A DNA stretch of 64,000 nucleotides from VXOI01 sp965249065 (GTDB lineage: Bacteria > Chloroflexota > Dehalococcoidia > Lucifugimonadales > UBA3495). The stretch lies in the NCBI GenBank assembly GCA_965249065.1, contig CBDFLG010000001.1, positions 372,001-436,000 on the forward strand, in the 5' to 3' direction. Position 1 is the first letter of the stretch, and each line of letters opens with the position of its first letter. Positions 8,967-17,476 of this stretch are shown piece after piece. Below the pieces are notes generated by a model that was not told the origin of the DNA, made no database searches, and worked only from the letters and a program-made list of their open reading frames with translations. Position numbers and translations under genes: made by a program.

Positions 8967-9100
8967 TGGGCTGCCGCCTTATAAAGTCTAGGAGGAGCTT
9001 CGCTGTCTAACAATGGGCTTACTGCAATGGGCTTACTGCCCAAACCGTTCGTCCCAGTGTTTCGCCCTAATCTTAACCCTTCTCAGAAGGGGAGGGAAAT

Positions 9101-10012
9101 TCACCCGCCGCCCAGCAGGAACTCCAGCACCGCCTTCTGAGCGTGCAGGCGGTTATGAGCCTGCGGGTATGCCACCGACTGCGGATGCTCCAGCATCCCC
9201 GGCGGAACTTCCTCGCCGTAGTGGGCCGGCATATCGTGCATAAACAGCGCGCCGGGGTTGGCCTGGGCCATCAGCGCCGGGTCTACGGTATAACCGTCGA
9301 ACTCTTGCCGTCGCAGCGCCGCTTCGTCCTCTTGCCCCATGCTGGCCCAGACGTCGGTATAGACCACGTCGGCCCCGGCCACCGCCTCAATGGGCGAGCG
9401 CATGGCCCGCACTGAGCCACTGCCGCGCTCTCCGGCCGCCGCCACCGATTCGGCGTCCAGTTCGTAGCCGACGGGCGAGGCGCAGTTGAAGTTCATGCCC
9501 ACCGCCGGCAACGCCAAGCAAAGGCTGCGGGCCACGTTGTTGCCGTCGCCAATGTAGGCCAGCGTCAGCCCGTCGAGGGCGCCTTTACGCTCGTAAATGG
9601 TCAGCAGGTCGGCCATAATCTGGCAGGGGTGTTCCCAGTCCGACAGCGCGTTAATCACCGGCACCGAGGCGTATTCGGCCAGCTCTTCCAGATGTTCGTG
9701 GCGGAAAACCCGGGCAACGATGCAATCAACATAGCCCGACAGCACCCGCGCCACGTCGGAGACCGGCTCCCGCGCCCCTAGGCCGACTTCTTCGCCCCCC
9801 AGATACACGGAATAGCCTCCCAACTGCGCCACGCCCACCTGAAAGCTGACTTTCGTCCTCAGCGAGGGCTTCTCGAACAGCAGGCCGACCGACTTTCCAG
9901 CCAGCGGACTATGCCCGTGCCTAGCCTTCCCGCGAGCGCCACGCTCGACCAGACGCAGAGTTTCCGCCGGAGACAAATCGGTGATGGAGATGAAATCCCG
10001 CTTCTTAGGCAC
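9101..10012 (-). CDS. argF: Ornithine carbamoyltransferase
   Basis: Joins carbamoyl phosphate and ornithine to make citrulline in arginine synthesis. The 303-residue product has the carbamoyl-phosphate motif KPSLRTKVSF (S50-K54 in place of the commoner STRTR), HPCQ at 128-131, and GDGNNVARSL. The ornithine-binding motif normally HCLP reads HDMP (259-262, in MHDMPAHYGEEV), so the usual Cys is Asp. The overall fit to OTC rather than aspartate or other carbamoyltransferases is good (HPCQ, NNVARS, QAHNRLHAQKA). The start is GTG; no arg neighbours in the window. Confidence 0.9.
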   Translation of the reverse strand: MPKKRDFISITDLSPAETLRLVERGARGKARHGHSPLAGKSVGLLFEKPSLRTKVSFQVGVAQLGGYSVYLGGEEVGLGAREPVSDVARVLSGYVDCIVARVFRHEHLEELAEYASVPVINALSDWEHPCQIMADLLTIYERKGALDGLTLAYIGDGNNVARSLCLALPAVGMNFNCASPVGYELDAESVAAAGERGSGSVRAMRSPIEAVAGADVVYTDVWASMGQEDEAALRRQEFDGYTVDPALMAQANPGALFMHDMPAHYGEEVPPGMLEHPQSVAYPQAHNRLHAQKAVLEFLLGGG

Positions 10013-10478
10013 AGCTTTCCAATCCTCTGCCAGATGTTACTCGAATCCTACCCACGGTTCAAGCAAGGCGGTTCAAGCAAGGGGCTTTCAATTGTCGGGA
10101 AAAGTCCCTGCTCCCGTCGAAGAAAGTTCCCTCCCCCTCTGGCTGAGGGTTAGGGGCCTCTGTGTTCTCTGCGTCCTCTGCGTTGCCCCCCCGTAGCATT
10201 ATTGTTGAAAGCCCCACCGCTTTTCCTGACACTTCCCTCTTGCCAACCCCTGCAACACTCCCGTAGCATTATATTTATGCACCGATCGGAAACCCACGCC
10301 AACACCAAAACCCAGCCCAAATCCAGCCACTGACAGGAATGGCCGGAAATGGCCGGGAAAGTGAAAATTTCCAGCCCGCCAGCCCATCAAGTTGACTATC
10401 CGCTAATCAATATCTACCATTCAGGCATTCCAGCCCAAATAGGGGGTTGGACCAGACGAATCGGGTTGTAGGGTTATT
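10013..10478. other. Intergenic region between divergent argF and ppk2
   Basis: 466 nt without a credible gene. It holds a CCTCTGTGTTCTCTGCGTCC-type repeat near 10157-10186, a doubled GGTTCAAGCAAGG (10056-10085), two copies of CCCGTAGCATTAT (about 10190 and 10260), and a doubled GGCCGGAAATGGCCGG near 10340. The promoters of both flanking genes must lie here, but no convincing -35/-10 pair was found. Confidence 0.5.
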
Positions 10479-11360
10479 ATGATGCAGGCCGTTTCGGACA
10501 TCTTGCCAGGAACAACTACCACCACTCACGACGTTCCCGAGTTCCGCGATCTCTCCTACCCCGCATACCGGGCCGAGTTGCGCGCCCTGCGCGTGCATCT
10601 GCTGGCACTCCAAGAATGGGTGGCCGCCCAGAAGCAGCGTTTGGCCATCGTTCTGGAAGGACGCGACGCCGCCGGCAAGGGAAGGCTTTCAGCCGGGATT
10701 ACTCACTATCTCAACCCCAAGTCAGCCAAGGTAGTCACCCAAGGCACCCCCACGCCCCAAGCGATGCGCAACTGGCTGGGACGGCACTACAAGATGCTGC
10801 CGGAAGAGGGGGACATCGTAGTCTTCGACCGCTCATGGTATTCCCGCGCCATGATTCAGCCGGCTATGGGCTACTGCTCAATGCGGCAGTACCACTACTT
10901 TATGAGCCGGGTGAACGACTGGGAGCAGGGACTGGTGGATGAGGGCATTACCCTGATAAAAATCTACCTGTCGGTTTCCCAAGAGGCCCAGGACCTCCGG
11001 TTCAAGCTGCGGAGCACCAGCGATCTGCAATACTGGAAGTATTCCACCAACGACCGCATGGCCGCCGAGCGCTGGCAGTTGCTCACCTACTTCAAGGAGC
11101 GGATGTTCGCTGTGACCTCCACCGACTACGCTCCCTGGGTCATCATTAACTCCGACGATAAACAGCAGGCCCTTCTCAACGCGATTCACTGTATACTGGA
11201 AAGGTTCGGCTACGAGGACAGCGGGTTAATCCACCCGTCCCTGCAAGCCGAGTCGGAAAATCAGCAGGATTTCCTGGACCTGTTGGTAGACGGTGTCCTC
11301 TTTACCGGGCTAAATAGAGAACAGGTGGCGATATTGGAGCGGATTCGCATACATGAATAG
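10479..11360 (+). CDS. ppk2: Polyphosphate kinase 2 family protein
   Basis: PPK2 enzymes move phosphate between polyphosphate and nucleotides, usually making NTP or NDP from polyphosphate. The 293-residue product has Walker A GRDAAGKG (61-68), the Walker B/lid block VVFDRSWYSR (114-123), and the characteristic KIYLSVSQEAQDLRFKLR...WKYSTND segment. The class (ADP, AMP or GDP use) cannot be told from motifs alone. It overlaps the downstream nudix gene by 8 nt, so the two are cotranscribed. Confidence 0.92.
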   Translation: MMQAVSDILPGTTTTTHDVPEFRDLSYPAYRAELRALRVHLLALQEWVAAQKQRLAIVLEGRDAAGKGRLSAGITHYLNPKSAKVVTQGTPTPQAMRNWLGRHYKMLPEEGDIVVFDRSWYSRAMIQPAMGYCSMRQYHYFMSRVNDWEQGLVDEGITLIKIYLSVSQEAQDLRFKLRSTSDLQYWKYSTNDRMAAERWQLLTYFKERMFAVTSTDYAPWVIINSDDKQQALLNAIHCILERFGYEDSGLIHPSLQAESENQQDFLDLLVDGVLFTGLNREQVAILERIRIHE

Positions 11361-11811
11361 AGATGAGCTGCCGAAAATGGCGGCCGCCGGCGGCCTGGTT
11401 CTTGCCGGCGGCCATGCATTGCTGATTAGGAAGCATCATTTGTGGGACCTCCCCAAAGGCAAGTTATCCAGGAACGAAATGCCGGAAGACTGCGCAGTGA
11501 GGGAGATTTCCGAAGAAACGGGGTTGAACCCCGGTCTCCTCTCCATTCGGGCGCCCCTTTGCCGCTCCAGCTATATTTCCCATTATTCCTACGGGCCGGT
11601 AAACAAGACGGTGGACTGGTTCCTGCTCGACTATGCCGGTGAGGTCACAGACCCGCTGGCCCCGGAACTGTCGGAAGATATTGACCTGTGCCGATGGGTG
11701 GCCGCCTCAGACCTCAAGGAGAAAGTACACGCCGCCCGCTCCTACCTGAGTCCGGTGTGGCCGGCCATCGAACAAGCTCTGAATCCCACGCTCGCAATCA
11801 GCCGCCCGTGA
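11353..11811 (+). CDS. NUDIX hydrolase
   Basis: A 152-residue protein with a perfect Nudix box (GX5EX7REUXEEXGU) at 36-58, from GKLSRNE to REISEETGL. Nudix enzymes hydrolyse nucleoside diphosphates linked to another group; the substrate is not predictable here. An 8-nt overlap with ppk2 suggests linked nucleotide or polyphosphate metabolism, for example diadenosine polyphosphate or diphosphoinositol-type substrates, but that is inference. Confidence 0.92.
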   Translation: MNRDELPKMAAAGGLVLAGGHALLIRKHHLWDLPKGKLSRNEMPEDCAVREISEETGLNPGLLSIRAPLCRSSYISHYSYGPVNKTVDWFLLDYAGEVTDPLAPELSEDIDLCRWVAASDLKEKVHAARSYLSPVWPAIEQALNPTLAISRP

Positions 11812-11959
11812 GTCAACCGCCCGCGAGTCAACCGCTAGGATAGCCGGGCGGACTGAGCGGCCCCCGCCCCGGTATCCCCAGCATACCGTTCGTCTGCTAT
11901 CATTACTGCATCGCGGTGCGATGGTTCTTCCAATCCCGACGAAAACGAGGCCAGAAATC

Positions 11960-12313
11960 ATGCCGGGCCTAGACTTGAAGGTCGGACTACAGGGCCAAAT
12001 GGAAACCGTGGTGAGTGAGGCCAACGTGGCCCCCCACGTTCCCAAGTTCAGTACCCCTTCCATGATTCAGTTGATGGAGCAGGCGTCTATGGAGAGTGTC
12101 GTCGCCCATCTATCCCCCGGAGAAACCACCGTCGGCTTCGAGGTGAACGTGCGGCACCTGGCCCCCGCTGACATCGGCGACAGCATTGTTGCCAGCGCCG
12201 AGCTTACGGAGGTTGACCGCAACCGCCTGACCTTTCGTGTCGAGGCATACCACGGCGAGCGCAAGATCGGCGAGGGCACCCACCGCCGCGCCATTGTCCA
12301 AATGCCCGCCTGA
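11960..12313 (+). CDS. FlK-like hot-dog thioesterase
   Basis: A 117-residue single hot-dog domain resembling fluoroacetyl-CoA thioesterase FlK and its wider family: FSTPSMIQLMEQAS, then TTVGFEVNVRHLAPADIGD, then IGEGTHRRAIV. The Thr, Glu and His of the FlK catalytic set align with T in FSTP, E in LMEQ and H in VRHLAP. The wider family is not specific for fluoroacetyl-CoA, so a general short acyl-CoA thioesterase is the safer call. The ATG at 11960 is preferred over 11921, which adds 13 unrelated residues. Confidence 0.82.
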   Translation: MPGLDLKVGLQGQMETVVSEANVAPHVPKFSTPSMIQLMEQASMESVVAHLSPGETTVGFEVNVRHLAPADIGDSIVASAELTEVDRNRLTFRVEAYHGERKIGEGTHRRAIVQMPA

Positions 12314-12492
12314 AAACGAGCCTTCCATCTTGGCCTCTCTCACCATACAGAAGCGTGGTTAGAGCGTTCGGCCCGTCCGTGTGCTAAAATCCGGTTCGCG
12401 CCGCCTGCAATGCAGCCAAGCGCCGGATGTGGGCCTCCGGCCCAGCGTCCGCTTCTCAGGTTATCTTCGGATGTTGTCCAGGAGCGATGATT

Positions 12493-13752
12493 ATGGCCAA
12501 CATGGATCACGTTCAACTGGTCCGGCGGGGGCGGGACGTGGTAGCCCGCTGGAGGGAAGCCAATCCCAATGAGGCGCTAGACCTGAACGCTTCCTATATG
12601 AGCTACGTCCGCGCCCCACAGGTCGACATCAGCGGAGCTGACCTTCGCCACTCCGACCTGATGGGCGCGGTGATGCGGCGGGCCAACCTCTCCGGTTGTT
12701 TCCTCAACCCTTGCCACCTTTACCACGCCGACTTGAGGGAATCCGACCTTTCCAACGCTCTCTTCAACGGCTCCAATATGAGAGGGGCGGACCTGCGTGG
12801 GGCCAATTTGACCGGGGCCGACTTGGATCGCACCGTCTTGTCGGACGCCAACCTCGCCGGGGCCAACTTGACCAACGCCAACCTGCAACGCACCAGCCTC
12901 ATCGGGGCCAACCTGACCGGGGCCAACCTGACCGGGGCCAGCTTCGCCGGGGCCGGGTTGGTGCGCGCCAATCTGACGGACGCCGTGCTGAACGGAACGG
13001 ACCTGTTCCAGACCCAGATTTGGGCCTGCAACCTAACTGGAGCCGACCTGACCGGGGCCGCTCTGGGCTATACCGTGTTCCAGGACTGCGACCTGCGCGC
13101 CGCGGTGGGGCTGGATCAGGCGCGCCACGACGCCCCCAGCACCATTGGCGTGGATACCATCTTCCGCTCCGGGGGCTTGGTGCCATCGGCCTTTCTGTCC
13201 GGCGCGGGCGTTCCAGGCTCGTTGGCGGCGCTCCAAGAGACAATAGCCGCCACGCCTCCCGTCTTGTCCGAGTGCTACATCTCCTGCCGCGACGACGATG
13301 AAGAGTTCGCCCGCCGGTTGAGCGAGGGCCTGAGCGCTTTGGGGGTCAACAACTGGGTGTTTTCCGTGCGGGTGCGCGGCAGCGCCTTGGTTTCCCGTCT
13401 CAGTTCCTCGGACCAGGAAGAGGTCGAGCGGTGGCTGCGCAGTTACGACAAGATGATTGTCGTCGCCTCCTCCCGGGCTCTGGACACTGAAGCCATACTC
13501 AACGACGTCACCGCAGCCAAGTATCGGCAACAGTCATCCGACCGCTGGAAGCTCTACCTGGTCGCTCCCGACGAAGGCCTGATGCGCCCCAACAGTCGCG
13601 CCGCCCGCAACATAGCCGCCGAAAACGTCATATTCGACCTCCGCGCCGGAGACCCCGCGACCTACGAGGCGGAGCTAACCAAGCTCGCCGAGGCCCTCAA
13701 GCAGGACCAGCCCGCCAGCGCCAGCGTCCCGGCAGCGGACTTCCAGCTATAG
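12493..13752 (+). CDS. Pentapeptide-repeat protein with C-terminal TIR-like domain
   Basis: A 419-residue fusion. Residues about 40-210 are A(D/N)LXX pentapeptide repeats (for example GADLRGANLTGADL) that fold as a right-handed beta-helix; residues about 259-395 match a TIR domain (CYISCRDDDEEFARRLSEGL, DKMIVVASSRAL, then AILNDV). Where active TIR NADases have the catalytic Glu of SxWxxxE, this sequence has Asp (D338 in TEAILNDV) and the Trp is Ala, so NADase activity is doubtful. The ATG at 12493 is preferred because AGGAG lies eight nucleotides upstream. The role is unknown; signalling or immunity is possible. Confidence 0.85.
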   Translation: MANMDHVQLVRRGRDVVARWREANPNEALDLNASYMSYVRAPQVDISGADLRHSDLMGAVMRRANLSGCFLNPCHLYHADLRESDLSNALFNGSNMRGADLRGANLTGADLDRTVLSDANLAGANLTNANLQRTSLIGANLTGANLTGASFAGAGLVRANLTDAVLNGTDLFQTQIWACNLTGADLTGAALGYTVFQDCDLRAAVGLDQARHDAPSTIGVDTIFRSGGLVPSAFLSGAGVPGSLAALQETIAATPPVLSECYISCRDDDEEFARRLSEGLSALGVNNWVFSVRVRGSALVSRLSSSDQEEVERWLRSYDKMIVVASSRALDTEAILNDVTAAKYRQQSSDRWKLYLVAPDEGLMRPNSRAARNIAAENVIFDLRAGDPATYEAELTKLAEALKQDQPASASVPAADFQL

Positions 13753-13785
13753 CGTTCCTGTCCCCGTGTTCCAAGCGAAAAGATA

Positions 13786-13806
13786 GGGCGGGAACAAATC
13801 CCGCCC
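13786..13806. terminator. Bidirectional terminator between convergent genes
   Basis: GGGCGGGA - ACAAA - TCCCGCCC hairpin (8-bp perfect stem, 5-nt loop) between the plus-strand pentapeptide-TIR gene and the minus-strand protease gene. T-rich CTCTACTTTGTT follows on the plus side and A-rich sequence precedes it (T-rich on the other strand), so it can serve both. Confidence 0.75.
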
Positions 13807-13826
13807 TCTACTTTGTTACCAGCCCT

Positions 13827-14825
13827 TCAGTGGCTCGGCACGGCATACACCATATTGCTGTACACTTGAGGCCCCCATTCTTCGTAACGCCAGCTCCAGT
13901 GCCGCACTTCTGCCAAATACCATTGGCTAGTCGGCCAGTTGTTCTTCCCGAGGTTCCACTCTTTCTCTAGCGTTCTGTCCACAGCGTCCTCGTGGAATCC
14001 AATCCCCTCATTGAAGAGGGGCGAATCCAGTTGAACCCAGGAAGACGTGTCCCAATCCCAGTTGAACAGCGTAGTCAACTGCCAGCCGTCGGCCCACATC
14101 CGGTCTTTCCATTGAATCTTCATCGTGCTTAAACCGTCCCAAGACAGAACAGGCACGCCGAGGCCCTCCCCGCGCCAATACTCCGTGACAGCATTGATGT
14201 CCCAAGCCGTTGGCTTATGAACGCCCCGGCAGTTCTCTAAATCGCCATTTGGTCCGTTCATAACTGTGTCTAATTCTTGACAGTGAACCGACGACTCCAA
14301 ATCGCCGTATTGCTCATGCAACCCCATTAAGTGGCCCATTTCGTGGATAAGCGTATCTTCTATGGCTTGATCAGACTCAAGTATAACTATCTCGTGCACA
14401 CCGATACTAGCTTTGTGTACATAGCTGGCCTGATGTTCGGGAGAGTCTAAAAATGAATCCACGATATAACAACCGAAATTTCCTCCGCACTTATGCATGA
14501 TAAACTTCAAGTCAGGGGTTTCACCTGATGCACGAACAAAATGCAATTCAGGTACAGCATCCTCCCAATCCTGAATCACATCTTCAATATAAGAAGAAAG
14601 ACTTGCTTCATCAGTCCAGTGAACTCCATCAGTGCCTAACGCCCACCGATGAAAATTGAAATTAGTCCTGAAAGCCCTAGGTGCGTCATGTATACTTTGT
14701 GCATTGTGGTCTTTTTACAAGTAAACGTAATGATGCCCAGAGGTGGATTCCGGGATCCAAAGAAACATTCCAGCCACCCCAAGCATGACCGCCCAGAAAA
14801 AAAGTCTCGAGACACTGGTCATCAT
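13827..14825 (-). pseudogene. Secreted metzincin-like zinc protease, interrupted by an in-frame TAA
   Basis: Read from the ATG pair at 14820-14825 (AGGAGAG upstream), the frame gives a signal peptide (MMTSVSRLFFWAVMLGVAG), then meets TAA at 14715-14717, then continues in the same frame to 13827 as a protease domain. That part has TLIHEMGHLMGLHEQYGD, the metzincin zinc-binding HExxHxxGxxH. After the TAA there is no ATG for more than 40 codons, yet the text is protein-like (NFNFHRWALGTDGVHWTDEA), so the stop splits one gene. A GTG at 14579 would give a 250-residue cytosolic fragment. The ATG overlaps the stop of the upstream frame, so the genes were coupled. Confidence 0.7.
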
Positions 14826-15595
14826 CGTTTACTCTCCTGTGTAGGAAGTCTAGTCGGTGGCCTTACTGGCGGTGTTGGTCCCGGCTCGGTTATCTGGGGC
14901 AATGGTAGTGGTGTTGTAATTTTTGGATTTGTAGGATGAGGGGTAAAGGTGGGGTTATTTATCTATTCGGCTCGCTCTTCTCCCCAATAGGCTTCGTATG
15001 TTTCTGAATCAGCGATTATGGCTCGCTCCTGTCCAAGTTGCTGGAACAAGAACCAGAACACGTCGGTTTGCTCTTCACCTACCTTAAATCGTCCATAATT
15101 ATCAGAAAGCGAAGCCCATTCACCTTTATATATAATTCTTGCACTACCACCACCAAAGGGTATATCCAACGGAAATGGGAAATCCCAAGGTTCTGGAGTT
15201 TCTCCTGGCCGAGGAGGGAGCGGCCCCCATGTCAAAGGAAACCTGGCAATGTAGACCTCTGCTGGAAATAATATTTCTTGGGTTATTTCAATCATGGGAA
15301 TTTTGTATTTAGCAAAACTATTAGTATAGCGATATTCCAGTTTGAAAGGCTCCGGCAAAGGCTTTCCATCAAGAAAAGTATCCTCAAAATCCTCAAATAA
15401 GGACTGCACCTCTTCAGAAATTATGCCCTCCGGCAATAATGCCCGAATGTGAGATACTGAATGCGATTCACCGTTCAGTGGCTCCTTAGTTGGTGTATGA
15501 GCGATGTCAGAGGATCCCATGGGCTGCTGCAAGGCACCACAGACCGTTGTAGCGGCCAAGACGGCAAGACCTGCGATAAGCACCCTTACCTTCAT
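14822..15595 (-). pseudogene. Secreted protein of unknown function, interrupted by an in-frame TAG
   Basis: From the ATG at 15595 the frame encodes a signal peptide (MKVRVLIAGLAVLAATTVCG) and 210 residues up to TAG at 14963-14965. The same frame then continues 46 codons as a Pro/Thr-rich tail (ITTPLPLPQITEPGPTPPV) and ends in TGA overlapping the ATG of the protease gene. The tail's composition and the exact stop/start overlap suggest that it is the original C-terminus. The region before the TAG (IIYKGEWASLSDNYGRF...FWFLFQQLG) resembles the end of the neighbouring 115-residue protein. Function unknown. Confidence 0.6.
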
Positions 15596-15655
15596 TCTCT
15601 CATTCCCCGGAAGGCCATCGTCCACTACTTATCTCTCCACCCTGTCCGCATTTCT

Positions 15656-16003
15656 TTATTCGCGTTCCCTAAATTTCTCTGATCCATACACATCAAACAG
15701 GAACTGGAAAGTGGACCTGTCATCGGCGTTGATTCGGAATTCGCCGGTGGATTCCGAGAGGATGGCTTGTTTGCCTTTTCGTTTAATGATGTAGGACGGG
15801 TTGGAGCTTACAAGCAAGCCTCCGAGTTCCGCATCTTGTGGCAGGATTAACGTTTTCCCGGCGACCTCCAGGGTCATTCCTCTAGTTGCCGGACCGGACA
15901 CGACGCGGACGGTGAAGCGGTCGTTAATCTCAATCCTCGGCGTTCCCTCCCGCTGGGCCTTCTCCCAAGCCCCGTCAATAGAATCCTTTTCCGCTTGAGT
16001 CAA
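15656..16003 (-). CDS. Protein of unknown function, paralogous to its downstream neighbour
   Basis: A 115-residue frame opening with TTG (MTQAEKDSIDGAWEKAQ). Its end (SYIIKRKGKQAILSESTGEF...FQFLFDVYG) lines up with the end of the next gene's product, so the two share a domain. It is probably only the C-terminal part of a gene: a short upstream frame (16000-16092) encodes a Pro/Ser-rich linker-like stretch and ends in TGA overlapping this TTG, which fits either coupling or a one-base frameshift. No signal peptide of its own. Confidence 0.5.
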   Translation of the reverse strand: MTQAEKDSIDGAWEKAQREGTPRIEINDRFTVRVVSGPATRGMTLEVAGKTLILPQDAELGGLLVSSNPSYIIKRKGKQAILSESTGEFRINADDRSTFQFLFDVYGSEKFRERE

Positions 16004-16140
16004 CTGCGGCGGAGGGTAGGATCGGCATCTGCTGCCGGTAAGTCTGACGGTGGAACGGGTTCGCTAGACGGACCAGCCGCTATGGAAAGCATTATGGAGG
16101 CAGTCAATATCCCGCATTACGGCGATATTGCAGGTAATGA

Positions 16141-16170
16141 AAAAAGGGGGCCGACATTTCGCCGGCCCCC
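16141..16170 (-). terminator. Rho-independent terminator of the RdhA-like gene
   Basis: GGGGGCCG - ACATTTCGC - CGGCCCCC stem (8 bp) with a run of A on the plus strand at 16140-16145, which reads as a U-tract on the minus strand. It lies 32 nt beyond the stop of the RdhA-like gene. Confidence 0.8.
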
Positions 16171-16201
16171 GGAAGTCCGTGGATGCGGTGCTGAAGGAGG
16201 G

Positions 16202-17476
16202 CTAGATGTAGTCCTCTTCCTGCATCATGCCGATGTTGTCCCGGGACTGTTGCAGGCCGCGAGCGACCTCGTCGCGGAACCCTTCCAACATGTCGTCGGT
16301 GATAACGCCGCCGTTGTCCAGGGCCTGCTGGCGGAAGTTGCCGAAGGCGAACTCCTCGGTGTCGCCACTAGGCATGGCCTGGAAGAACTCGCGCTCGAAG
16401 ACCGGCATTTCGCCGGGGCCGAAGTAGCCCTTGCCCTCGAGTTCGTAGCCTTCGAGGTCGTGGGTGCCCTTGCCCAGCACCTGACCGGTAGCGGCATAGT
16501 GCTCCATGACGGTGGACATGCCGTACTTCTGGATGGGGCAAACCTTCATGCAGATGCCGCAGCCCAGGTAGCGGGCCATGACGGGGCGGCAGCGCTTGAA
16601 GTACAGCTTGTTCTTTTCGATGCCCCTCCACCAGATCTTGTCACGCATCAGAGCGCGGCCCGGGCAGCGGTTCACGCAGACCTGGCAGACCTGACAGAAA
16701 GCATGGATGCCGTAGTCCACCGGCTTGTCATGGGTGACGTTGGCGTCGGTGGTGATGATCATTATCCGGCAGCGGGAGCCGACGTGCGGGGTGAGCAGGT
16801 AGCCGCAGGCGCCCAAGGAGCCGAGACCGGCCGCAACGAACATCGGGATGTAAGGACCGGTGTTGTCGTTGGGGCTGTGGACCTGCGCCCGGTAGCCGAG
16901 ACCCTGCACGAACTTGGCCATTTCCAGACCAGCCGCGCCCTCGGTGCGGTAGGTGCTGGAGTGGACGATCTCAGCGTCAATGCTGGGAATGGTCTGGGTG
17001 GGCTCGAAGTCCTGCTCGTAAGCCAAGCAAATGGCGTGAGGGAACTTGACCCAGTCCTTCTTGCTCTGGTAGGTGTAGCGATGATCGTAAGCGGTGATGC
17101 CGACTTCGATGTAACCCAGTTCACGAGCCTTGTTCTTGATGGCTTCGGTTACATCTTCGCCCGTGGACTCGGCCGTGGGTTCTTGGTCGCCAGTCAGACG
17201 AGCGGCCAGAATCAGCGGCTGGTTCAGGCGGTCGTGTTCCTTGCGGATTTCCCGCATCTCAACGTGCTGGTCGCGGATGGCGTTGGCCCAGTCGCGCGAT
17301 GCCCGCTCGGTGATGTTCATGGTTTCCAGGGGATACTCCCTGGCATACCAGTCAACTTCGCGGGGGGTGAGGGGAATCCCAGGCACCGATTCCAGCTCTT
17401 CGGGGACCTGGATGGTGACGGGGGCTTCGCCCTGGTACTTGCCAGGCCGGACGACCTCATGGCCTATCTTTAGCAT
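16202..17476 (-). CDS. Reductive dehalogenase-like iron-sulfur protein, cytoplasmic type
   Basis: A 424-residue homologue of the catalytic part of RdhA. It has the corrinoid-domain block NDNTGPYIPMFVAAGLGSLG followed by GYLLTPHVGSRCR, IITTDA, DKPVDYGIHAFC, then two [4Fe-4S] motifs: C261-x2-C264-x2-C267-x3-C271-P and C296...C306-x2-C309-x3-C313-P. There is no Tat signal and no rdhB-like anchor gene nearby, unlike respiratory RdhA, so a soluble cytoplasmic role is likely. Catabolic dehalogenation or another cobamide/Fe-S reduction (epoxyqueuosine-reductase-like chemistry) are alternatives. GGAGGG lies seven nucleotides before the ATG. Confidence 0.85.
   Translation of the reverse strand: MLKIGHEVVRPGKYQGEAPVTIQVPEELESVPGIPLTPREVDWYAREYPLETMNITERASRDWANAIRDQHVEMREIRKEHDRLNQPLILAARLTGDQEPTAESTGEDVTEAIKNKARELGYIEVGITAYDHRYTYQSKKDWVKFPHAICLAYEQDFEPTQTIPSIDAEIVHSSTYRTEGAAGLEMAKFVQGLGYRAQVHSPNDNTGPYIPMFVAAGLGSLGACGYLLTPHVGSRCRIMIITTDANVTHDKPVDYGIHAFCQVCQVCVNRCPGRALMRDKIWWRGIEKNKLYFKRCRPVMARYLGCGICMKVCPIQKYGMSTVMEHYAATGQVLGKGTHDLEGYELEGKGYFGPGEMPVFEREFFQAMPSGDTEEFAFGNFRQQALDNGGVITDDMLEGFRDEVARGLQQSRDNIGMMQEEDYI

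Noticed and set aside
9005..9045. Doubled CAATGGGCTTACTG upstream of der as an operator
   Set aside because: A single 14-nt direct duplication without symmetry, more easily explained by slippage.
14649..14939. 96-codon plus-strand frame
   Set aside because: Antisense to the signal peptide and proline-rich tail of the two interrupted secreted-protein genes, and its own text is low complexity.
14715..14965. Selenocysteine or pyrrolysine at the stops in the 13.8-16 kb genes
   Set aside because: The stops are TAA and TAG, not TGA, fall outside any catalytic motif, and no pyrrolysine genes are visible; nonsense mutation or error is simpler.
15995..17473. 492-codon plus-strand frame opposite the RdhA-like gene
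   Set aside because: The minus strand encodes conserved Fe-S motifs with a good start and terminator; the plus frame has no recognisable domain.
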